Of a stretch of DNA of 7,060 bases, positions 1 through 4,733 are shown piece by piece. Under the pieces are notes generated by a model. The model saw nothing but the letters and a program-made list of their open reading frames with translations. It was not told the DNA's origin and searched no databases. Position 1 is the first letter of the stretch. Each line of letters begins with the position of its first letter. The translations under genes were made by a program, and so were the position numbers. The stretch is from positions 1 to 7,060 of the forward strand of contig JADGIB010000194.1 of the NCBI GenBank assembly GCA_019683665.1, given 5' to 3'. Source of the stretch: Solirubrobacteraceae bacterium. GTDB lineage: Bacteria > Actinomycetota > Thermoleophilia > Solirubrobacterales > Solirubrobacteraceae.

Positions 1-100
1 AGGCCCCGGCTGCCCGACACAGCCGCAAAAGCCCTGCTCAGGAGGTCATTCTTCGTTGCAGACCGGACGGAACCGCCCTACCGGCCCGGTGGATCCGGGG

Positions 101-838
101 TTATGCAGGCAGACGAACAGGACGTTCGCCATCGGGGCCGGTCCGGTCGGGCTCGGGGACGGGCGTGGCGGCATGCTCGCCGCGCACGAGCTGATAGGCG
201 AGGGCCCCGAGTGCCGCGCCGAGGATCGGCCCGGCCACGTAAATCCAAGCGTGCTGCCACTCCCCGGCGGCGAGCGCCGGGCCGAGCGAGCGCGCGGGGT
301 TCATCGAGGCGCCCGTGACGGGGCCGCCGGCGAGCGCGTCGAGGCCGATCGTGCCGCCGATCGCGATCGACGCGGCGGCGCCGACCGCGCGCGTGTCGGT
401 GGCGACGGCCATGATCACGAACATCAGGAATGCGGTCAGCAGCCCCTCGTAGACGAGCGCCGACCCGGCGCCGACGGCGGGGACGGTGGCGCCGAGCTGC
501 GCCGGCTGGTCGGGCCAGACGGCAAGCAGGCAGAGCGCGCCCGCCGCAGCGCCGGTGAGCTGGGCGCCGATGTAGGCCACCGCGTCACGGGCCGGAAAGT
601 GGCGCGTCAGGCAGAACGCGATCGTCACCGCCGGGTTGATATGCGCGCCCGAGAGATGGCCGGTGGCGTAGACCATCACCATGATCACGAGCCCGAAGGC
701 CAGTGCGATCCCGACGGCGCCGAGCGCGCCGCCGTAGCGGGCGTCGGCCACGATCGCGCCGCAGCCGCCAAAGACGAGCGCGAAGGCGGCGATCGCCTCG
801 GCGCCGCTGCGCCTCCAGAGGCCGAGCGAGCGGTCCAC
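101..838 (-). CDS. Aquaporin/MIP-family channel, probably a metalloid (arsenite) facilitator
   Basis: This 245-residue membrane channel has both MIP-family NPA boxes: NPA at residues 68-70 (context GAHINPAVT) and NPAR at 180-183 (context GASMNPARS). About six hydrophobic segments surround them, and a polar Pro/Arg-rich tail follows residue 220. Aligning by the NPA boxes with AqpZ and GlpF gives selectivity-filter residues Phe48, Ala168, Ala177 and Arg183. The histidine that narrows AqpZ to water is replaced by alanine, so the pore should pass larger neutral solutes such as glycerol or As(OH)3. The start is GTG at 838-836; its first G is the last base of the upstream phosphoesterase stop TAG, implying translational coupling. 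Co-transcription with an ArsR-controlled gene recalls AqpS of the Sinorhizobium meliloti ars operon, a known arsenite conduit. Channel family is certain; the arsenite role is inferred from context and filter. A glycerol or water channel remains possible. Confidence 0.93.
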   Translation of the reverse strand: MDRSLGLWRRSGAEAIAAFALVFGGCGAIVADARYGGALGAVGIALAFGLVIMVMVYATGHLSGAHINPAVTIAFCLTRHFPARDAVAYIGAQLTGAAAGALCLLAVWPDQPAQLGATVPAVGAGSALVYEGLLTAFLMFVIMAVATDTRAVGAAASIAIGGTIGLDALAGGPVTGASMNPARSLGPALAAGEWQHAWIYVAGPILGAALGALAYQLVRGEHAATPVPEPDRTGPDGERPVRLPA

Positions 839-1560
839 TACGCCGCCGCGACCAGCTTGTCGGCGTACTCGCCGGGCAGCCCGGCGGCGGCGACCTCGCG
901 GGCGACCGCCTCGGCGTCGTAGGCGACCCGCTCGATCGAGGCGCGCACCGCGCCGTGCTCGCCCGCCTCGAGCAGCGCGAAGGCTGCGCGCGGGTCACCG
1001 TCCTTCGGCTTCCCCACCGAGCCGCAGTTGACGAACAAGACGCCGCCGTATCCCCGGATCCAGGGCTTGTGGGTGTGGCCGAAGATGAGCACGTCGCAGT
1101 CGGCGCCGGCTGCGATCCGCTCGAACGTGCGCGCGGGCTTGTCCTCGAAGAGGTACTCGTTGACCTTGCGCGGCGAGCCGTGCACGAGCCGCACGCGCTC
1201 GCCGCCGAGCTCGAAGCGCAGGTCGAACGGAAGCGCGCGCATGAAGTCCTTGGAGCGGCGATCGGTGTTCGCGAGCGTCCACTCGACCGAGCGCTGGCCG
1301 AGCTCGCGGTCGTGGCGGTCGACGTATGCGCAGCCGCAGTCCTCGAGGTCGCGGCCGATCGCGTAGTCGTAGTTGCCGTAGATCGTCGGGATGCCGCGCT
1401 CCTCGACCAGCCGGCAGACCTCGTTCGGGTGCGGGCCGTAGCCTACGAGGTCGCCGCCGCAGAGGACACGCTCGATGCCAAGCTCATCGATCCGAGCCAG
1501 CGCGGCCTCGAGCGCCGGCAGGTTCGCGTGGATGTCGGTGATGACGGCGACGCGGTCCAT
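838..1560 (-). CDS. Calcineurin-like metallophosphoesterase (YfcE/MJ0936-like) in the ars cluster
   Basis: This 240-residue soluble protein carries the full metal-centre motif set of the calcineurin-like phosphoesterases, in order: D9-x-H11 (TDIH), GGD with Asp37 followed by LVGYGP, GNYD with Asn63, HGSP with His127, and GHTH with His162 and His164. A VNCGSVGKPKDGDPRAA segment near residues 178-193 is typical of the small YfcE-like group. It should be a cytosolic two-metal hydrolase of a phosphomonoester or phosphodiester; the substrate cannot be read from sequence. The ATG at 1560-1558 lies only about 10 bases after the predicted transcription start and has no Shine-Dalgarno sequence. It is the first gene of the leftward operon with the aquaporin and is divergent from arsR, sharing its operator. 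A role in arsenic handling is inferred from that arrangement only. Confidence 0.93.
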   Translation of the reverse strand: MDRVAVITDIHANLPALEAALARIDELGIERVLCGGDLVGYGPHPNEVCRLVEERGIPTIYGNYDYAIGRDLEDCGCAYVDRHDRELGQRSVEWTLANTDRRSKDFMRALPFDLRFELGGERVRLVHGSPRKVNEYLFEDKPARTFERIAAGADCDVLIFGHTHKPWIRGYGGVLFVNCGSVGKPKDGDPRAAFALLEAGEHGAVRASIERVAYDAEAVAREVAAAGLPGEYADKLVAAA

Positions 1561-1575
1561 TCGGGATGGCCGCGG

Positions 1576-1604
1576 AGTCTAAGCATTGACAAGCATCACT
1601 TCAA
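1576..1604 (-). promoter_or_regulatory. Predicted sigma70-type promoter of the phosphoesterase-aquaporin operon
   Basis: On the minus strand TTGAAG (1604-1599) and TAGACT (1581-1576) are spaced by exactly 17 bases. The -10 box keeps the conserved A2 and T6. Transcription should start near 1569-1570, leaving a leader of about 10 bases before the ATG at 1560. The -35 box lies inside the left arm of the ArsR-type inverted repeat, so bound repressor would block RNA polymerase. Confidence 0.6.
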
Positions 1605-1614
1605 TCGATATACG
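1586..1614 (+). promoter_or_regulatory. Predicted sigma70-type promoter of arsR-arsM
   Basis: TTGACA, a perfect -35 box, occupies 1586-1591. After 17 bases TATACG follows at 1609-1614 as the -10 box. The predicted start point is about 1621-1622, which coincides with the arsR ATG at 1622, so arsR is likely leaderless. The -10 box lies inside the inverted repeat at 1601-1622. Confidence 0.7.
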
Positions 1615-1622
1615 TAGATTGA
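1601..1622. promoter_or_regulatory. Predicted ArsR operator shared by both divergent operons
   Basis: TCAATC (1601-1606) and GATTGA (1617-1622) form a perfect inverted repeat of 6-bp arms with a 10-bp spacer. Half-site size and spacing fit ArsR/SmtB dimer operators. The element covers the arsR -10 box and start point and also the -35 box of the leftward promoter, so one dimer could repress both operons. The inverted repeat is directly visible; binding is inferred from its position next to arsR. Confidence 0.7.
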
Positions 1623-1975
1623 TGGCGGTCGATCTGGACCTGGCTCCGAAGCAGAAGCGCCCCGCGGGGGAGCGCTGCTGCGAGCCGGTCGTCTACCCCG
1701 ACGTCGAGCGCCAGCAGGCCGAACGCATGGCCGAGATCGCCAAGGCGCTCGGCGACCCGGTGCGCCTGCAGCTCGTCGACGTGCTGCGAAAGCACGCCGG
1801 CAAGGTCTGTGTCTGCGAGCTCGTGCCCCTGTTCGAGCTCTCCCAGCCGACCGTCTCTCACCACCTCAAGGTGCTTCGCGAGGCCGGCATCGTGGGCTCC
1901 GAGCGTCAGGGGCTGTGGGCCTACTACTACGTGATCCCCGACGCCCTGGGGGAGCTGTCCGCATGGCTGAGCTGA
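1622..1975 (+). CDS. arsR: ArsR/SmtB-family arsenite-responsive repressor
   Basis: This 117-residue winged-helix repressor should dissociate from the shared operator when As(III) binds. The recognition helix region is LSQPTVSHHLKVLREAGIV (residues 73-91), followed by the wing (ERQGLWAYYYV). Candidate As(III) thiols are a Cys19-Cys20 pair in the N-terminal arm and Cys63-x-Cys65 (CVCEL) just before the HTH. R773-type ArsR uses a CxC-based site; Corynebacterium ArsR uses an N-terminal Cys pair plus one helical Cys, and this protein has elements of both. I chose the ATG at 1622. An in-frame TTG at 1586 is simply the start of the -35 TTGACA. With the predicted start point at 1621-1622 the mRNA would be leaderless. 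The gene overlaps arsM by 13 bases. Confidence 0.94.
   Translation: MAVDLDLAPKQKRPAGERCCEPVVYPDVERQQAERMAEIAKALGDPVRLQLVDVLRKHAGKVCVCELVPLFELSQPTVSHHLKVLREAGIVGSERQGLWAYYYVIPDALGELSAWLS
1948..1954 (+). promoter_or_regulatory. Ribosome binding site deciding the arsM start
   Basis: GGGGGAG at 1948-1954 lies 8 bases before the ATG at 1963, inside the end of arsR. It supports the start at 1963 over the in-frame codon at 1915, which has no comparable site and would add 16 residues unlike ArsM. Confidence 0.7.
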
Positions 1976-2724
1976 GCGAGATCCGCGAGAGCGTGCGCGA
2001 GCGCTATGCCGCCGCGGCGAAGTCCGCCGCGGGCGAGAGTGGCTGCTGCGGCGCCGAGGCCGGTTGCGGCCCTGCCGATGCCGCCGGTGTCTTCGGCGCC
2101 CAGCTGTACGCCGACGAGGCCAGGGAAGCGGCGCCCGAGGCCGCCGTCGAGGCATCGCTCGGCTGCGGCGTCCCCACGGCGGTCGCAGAGCTCGACGAGG
2201 GCGAGGTGGTGCTCGACCTCGGCTCCGGGGCGGGCGCCGACGCCCTGATCTCCGCGCGGCGCGTGGGCCCCTCGGGAAAGGCGATCGGGCTCGACATGAC
2301 CGACGAGATGCTCGAGCTGGCGAGGACGAACGCGCGCCAAGCGGGCGTCGACAACGTCGAGTTCCTCGAGGGCTACATCGAGGAGATCCCTCTGTCCGAC
2401 GAGAGCGTCGACGTGGTGATCTCGAACTGCGTGATCAACCTGTCCGCCGACAAGCGCCGCGTCCTCCGCGAGGCCGCCAGGGTTCTGCGACCGGGCGGTC
2501 GCTTCGCCGTCACCGACGTGATCGCCGATCCCGACATGGACGAGGGGACCCGTGCCGACATGCGCGAGTGGACGGGCTGCATCGCCGACGCCCTGACCGC
2601 GGCGGAGTTTGAGCAGGCGCTCGCCGATGCCGGCTTCGCGGGCATCGAGATCCGCGAGACCCACCGGGTCCACGAGCACGCCGGCTCGGCGATCATTCGC
2701 GCGCGCAAGCCGACCGCGGGCTAG
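1963..2724 (+). CDS. arsM: Arsenite S-adenosylmethionine methyltransferase
   Basis: This 253-residue class I SAM-dependent methyltransferase converts As(III) to methylated arsenicals. The SAM-binding loop is DLGSGAGADAL (residues 85-95), with an acidic strand end at GLDMTDEM (109-116). The cysteines that bind As(III) in ArsM are present in their usual settings: SLGCG (Cys68), SNCVINLS (Cys156) and EWTGCIADA (Cys206). An N-terminal Cys cluster (Cys28, Cys29, Cys35) matches the extra thiols of many bacterial ArsM proteins. The Y-IEEIPL segment (138-144) and the VLRPGGRFAVTDV block (174-186) are also family hallmarks. The ATG at 1963 overlaps arsR by 13 bases and has its own ribosome binding site within arsR, so it is co-transcribed and ArsR-controlled. 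It is full length with no defect seen. Confidence 0.95.
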   Translation: MAELSEIRESVRERYAAAAKSAAGESGCCGAEAGCGPADAAGVFGAQLYADEAREAAPEAAVEASLGCGVPTAVAELDEGEVVLDLGSGAGADALISARRVGPSGKAIGLDMTDEMLELARTNARQAGVDNVEFLEGYIEEIPLSDESVDVVISNCVINLSADKRRVLREAARVLRPGGRFAVTDVIADPDMDEGTRADMREWTGCIADALTAAEFEQALADAGFAGIEIRETHRVHEHAGSAIIRARKPTAG

Positions 2725-2843
2725 ACCCTGGTCGGGCACCGCCCAGAAGGGGGAGTCGCCGAACGCCGCACACCCGGATCGCGCTGGCCCCCTGCTGAAC
2801 GCAGCCGCGCAAGCACGTAACGGCGGGATCCTGGGTAGCCGTC

Positions 2844-2866
2844 GCTGCGGCCGCTACGGTCGCAGC
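2844..2866 (+). terminator. GC-rich hairpin downstream of arsM, possible terminator
   Basis: GCTGCGGCCG (2844-2853) and CGGTCGCAGC (2857-2866) form a 10-bp stem with one G-T pair and a 3-base loop. It lies about 120 bases after the arsM stop and lacks a T-tract. It could end the arsR-arsM transcript or be an unrelated structure in the spacer. The rest of 2725-2900 holds no gene I can support. Confidence 0.35.
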
Positions 2867-2909
2867 TGGACCACCTCGACGAACCGATAGGCCAGCGTCG
2901 GGGATATCT

Positions 2910-2930
2910 GTTCAAATCCCACCCCCGCTA
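2910..2930 (+). repeat. tRNA 3'-end fragment, candidate attachment-site (att) scar
   Basis: The segment has the exact layout of the last third of a tRNA: a 7-base T-loop TTCAAAT at 2911-2917, a 5-base 3' T-stem strand CCCAC at 2918-2922, a 7-base acceptor strand CCCCGCT at 2923-2929 and discriminator A at 2930. No CCA is encoded, which is common in Actinobacteria. The 5' T-stem partner should be GTGGG, but 2906-2910 reads ATCTG, so tRNA-like sequence stops at about 2910 and no other arms are found. A transcription terminator follows directly, as after a genuine tRNA gene. Integrases that target tRNA genes commonly leave such 3' copies at the far end of an island. Chance resemblance is possible; no integrase is in the window. 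Confidence 0.55.
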
Positions 2931-2936
2931 CTCCGG

Positions 2937-2963
2937 AAAGGCCCCCTCCCCGAGGGGGCCTTT
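2937..2963 (+). terminator. Rho-independent terminator
   Basis: AAAGGCCCCCT (2937-2947) and AGGGGGCCTTT (2953-2963) are a perfect 11-bp stem around a 5-base loop, followed by a T-rich run (TTTCTCGTTCTTT). It is oriented for rightward transcripts, such as a former tRNA gene or arsR-arsM read-through. It lies 27 bases beyond the stop of the leftward ureohydrolase gene, so it may also help end that transcript, although no T-tract follows on the minus strand beyond the stem itself. Confidence 0.85.
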
Positions 2964-2989
2964 CTCGTTCTTTGGCGGGCGGCGCCCCG

Positions 2990-3909
2990 CTAGCCGTGTC
3001 GCGCCGCGTGCGCCTCGGCGGCCAGGCAGAGCAGGTCGAACATCGCCTGCGCGGCCGTGAGCGCGGTCATCCCGGCCGGGTCCCACGGCGGCGACGTCTC
3101 GACGACGTCGGCGCCGACGACGTCGAGCCCGCGCAGCCCGCGCAGGATCGTCAGCGCGTCGTGCGGGAGCAGGCCGCCGGGCACCGGGGTGCCGGTCCCG
3201 GGCGCCATCGTCGGGTCGATGACGTCGACGTCGAAGCTGACGTACACGGGCCCCGAGCCGACGACCTCCCGGATGCGCTCGGCCACGGCCGCCGGCCCGA
3301 GCGCGACGACCTCGTCGGTGGTCAGCGTCGTCAGGCCCTCCGGGTGGCACATCGACTCGACCTCGGCCCACGGGTCGCGCATGCCGACCTGGATCGAGCG
3401 GGCCGGGTCGACGACGCCGTCGTTGACCGCGTTGAGGACGGGCGCGCCGTGGTGGACGGCGCTGCCGCGCATCGGCGGCGCGGTGTCGTAGTGAGCGTCG
3501 AGGTGGACGAGCGCCAGTGGCCGCCCGTCCCCGAGCGCGCGGAGGATCGGGTACGTGATGCTGTGGTCGCCGCCGGCGGTGATCGGCACGACCCCGGCGG
3601 CGCGGAGGCCGCGGTAGTGCTCCTCGATCTGGCCGACGATCGTCTCCAGGCCGAACAGCTCGAGGTCCGGGTCGCCGAGGTCCGCGACGCGGGCGTGGTC
3701 GAACGGGATCACCCCGGTCGACACGTACTGGTAGCGGAGCATCCGCGACGCGTCGCGGATCGCGCGCGGGCCGTAGCGCGCCCCCGGCCGCTGTGCAGGC
3801 CCACGTCGGTCGGCAGGCCGACGAGGCCGAGGTCCACCCCGGCGGGGTCGTTGGCAAGGTCGGCTCCGAAGAAGGTGGCGACCCCGCTCTGGTGCGCGCG
3901 GACGACCAT
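2990..3909 (-). CDS. Agmatinase/arginase-family ureohydrolase, interrupted by frameshift(s)
   Basis: Ureohydrolases use a Mn2+ pair to split guanidino compounds into urea and an amine. The uninterrupted part (3742-2990, 250 residues) has all metal motifs: GGDHS with His60, DAHYD with Asp82, His84 and Asp86, and SFDVDVIDP with Asp171 and Asp173, followed by APGTGTPVPGG. Its first Met (MLRYQ) lies inside the family fold. The missing N-terminus is in another frame: 3909 to about 3790 reads MVVRAHQSGVATFFGAD, then GLPTDVGLHS. The sequence then continues in the first frame as RPGARYGPRAIRDASRM. Restoring one base near 3785-3790 joins LHS to RPGAR, the normal family motif. A second shift may lie near 3915-3922, since GC-rich-codon sequence (EEISGRFAALQQRLAA) continues upstream in a third frame to about 3974. 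The gene is either decaying or hit by sequence errors in G/C runs. Agmatinase is the likeliest activity, but guanidinobutyrase is possible. Confidence 0.85.
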
Positions 3910-3980
3910 CTCCCCGTAGCCGCGAGCCGCTGCTGGAGGGCGGCGAAGCGCCCCGAGATCTCCTCTGACGCTATTCGCGC

Positions 3981-4009
3981 AGTCTACGCGAACGTGAGTC
4001 GCGTTCGTC
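3981..4009 (-). promoter_or_regulatory. Predicted ureohydrolase promoter
   Basis: On the minus strand TAGACT (3986-3981) is a fair -10 box. Seventeen bases upstream the -35 position reads GACGAA, a weak match. The TetR-type operator at 3987-4007 fills the spacer exactly, a classic repressor layout. The predicted start point is near 3974, where an in-frame ATA heads the upstream coding-like stretch. Confidence 0.4.
3987..4007. promoter_or_regulatory. TetR-type operator copy 2 (ureohydrolase promoter)
   Basis: The 21-bp element contains the inverted arms CGAACG (3989-3994) and CGTTCG (4002-4007). It matches the element at 4661-4681 at 18 of 21 positions, including the shared core AGTCGCGTTC. 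It lies just past the 3' end of tetR and within the ureohydrolase promoter. Two conserved copies flanking one tetR gene argue strongly for a TetR binding site. Confidence 0.7.
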
Positions 4010-4618
4010 TCAGTTCAGCGCGGCGCGGTCGAGGGCGGGCGCGAGGTAGGCGTCGGCCAGGCGCCGCAGCTCGGCGACGACCTCCGGGCGGCCGGCGGGG
4101 TCGTCGCGGAAGGCGAGGCGCAGGACCGGCTCGGCCGCCTCGACGAGGACGCGCCAGGCGAGCGGGTCGGCCCGCCCGGGCGCGAGCGGCTCCACCGCCC
4201 GCCGCAGGCGCTCGGCGACGACGGCCGCGGTCGGCCGGGCCGGGTCGAGCAGGTCGGCCGGCAGCCGGTCCCCGAGCCACAGCGCGCGGAACGCGGGCTC
4301 GGCCGCCGCGTAGCCGACGAGCGCGTCGAGGATCGCGCCGAGCGCCTCGCGCCACGTCCGGTGGGCGCCGCCGGCCGCCGCCGCGGCCAGCGGCGGCGCG
4401 AGCCGGTCGACGTGGCGCGCGGCGACGGCGCGCAGGACGTCGTCGGCGTCGGCGAAGAAGCGGTACAGCGAGCCGACCGACACGCCGGCCCGCTCGGCCA
4501 CCGCGCGCGTGCTCGCCGCCGCGACCCCGCGGTCGGCGACGAGCTCGGCCGCGGCGTCGACGATGCGCTCGACGCGCTCCTGGCTGCGCCGCTGCTGGGG
4601 CACGTGGCGGTGGGGCAT
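4010..4618 (-). CDS. TetR/AcrR-family transcriptional repressor
   Basis: This 202-residue protein has an N-terminal TetR-type DNA-binding domain: helix 1 around residues 15-30 (ERIVDAAAELVADRG), then the helix-turn-helix STRAVAERAGVSVGSLYRFF (36-55) and the typical follow-on ADADDVLRAV. The C-terminal ligand and dimer domain (about 70-202) is divergent, so no ligand can be named. I chose the ATG at 4618. An upstream in-frame extension to 4831 would run through the divergent promoter and into the peptidase signal-sequence region on the other strand, and it reads as low-complexity Ala/Thr-rich sequence. The gene is divergent from the M20 peptidase and its stop lies just before the ureohydrolase promoter. 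Paired operators on both sides suggest it represses itself, the peptidase and the ureohydrolase. Confidence 0.92.
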   Translation of the reverse strand: MPHRHVPQQRRSQERVERIVDAAAELVADRGVAAASTRAVAERAGVSVGSLYRFFADADDVLRAVAARHVDRLAPPLAAAAAGGAHRTWREALGAILDALVGYAAAEPAFRALWLGDRLPADLLDPARPTAAVVAERLRRAVEPLAPGRADPLAWRVLVEAAEPVLRLAFRDDPAGRPEVVAELRRLADAYLAPALDRAALN

Positions 4619-4660
4619 GGGGCGCGAGAACGGTACGCCCCGCGCCGGGCGGCAGCGAAT

Positions 4661-4681
4661 CGCGAACGCAAGTCGCGTTCT
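4661..4681. promoter_or_regulatory. TetR-type operator copy 1 (tetR/peptidase intergenic region)
   Basis: GAACGC (4664-4669) and GCGTTC (4675-4680) form a perfect inverted repeat with a 5-base spacer, inside a 21-bp element repeated at 3987-4007. It sits 43 bases upstream of the tetR start and 53 bases upstream of the peptidase start, immediately before a -10-like TACGGT at 4684-4689 on the plus strand. This is a usual place for an autoregulating TetR repressor that also controls a divergent gene. Confidence 0.72.
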
Positions 4682-4683
4682 GG

Positions 4684-4725
4684 TACGGTCCGCCGCTCCC
4701 TGGTCGCACGGAAGGCCGAGGAGGG
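4684..4725 (+). promoter_or_regulatory. Candidate -10 box and ribosome binding site of the M20 peptidase
   Basis: TACGGT at 4684-4689 is a plausible -10 box, with no convincing -35 (the position is inside the operator). GAGGAGGG at 4718-4725 is a strong Shine-Dalgarno sequence 8 bases before GTG at 4734. It fixes that codon as the start in preference to longer in-frame readings that extend into tetR. Confidence 0.5.
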
Positions 4726-4733
4726 TCGCCCGC

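Noticed and set aside
80..90. Palindrome ACCGG-C-CCGGT after the aquaporin stop as a terminator
   Set aside because: The loop would be a single base and there is no T-tract; not a credible hairpin.
56..922. Long plus-strand open frame antisense to the aquaporin
   Set aside because: Arg/Gly/Asp-rich translation without family motifs; it mirrors the aquaporin codons, a usual effect of high GC.
703..1617. Long plus-strand open frame antisense to the phosphoesterase
   Set aside because: It covers the opposite strand of a gene with full catalytic motifs and has no recognisable domain or ribosome binding site.
1586..1621. Extended arsR start at TTG 1586
   Set aside because: The TTG is the first half of a perfect -35 TTGACA, so it would lie upstream of the predicted transcript start.
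1915..1962. Extended arsM start at 1915
   Set aside because: The extra 16 residues come from inside arsR and do not look like ArsM; the ATG at 1963 has a good ribosome binding site.
1927..2739. Minus-strand open frame opposite arsM
   Set aside because: Shadow of arsM with low-complexity composition and no motif.
2836..2932. A complete tRNA ending at 2930-2932 with GTAGCC at about 2836 as 5' acceptor
   Set aside because: Five terminal bases could pair, but no D-arm, anticodon arm or 5' T-stem strand forms in register; only the 3' third is tRNA-like.
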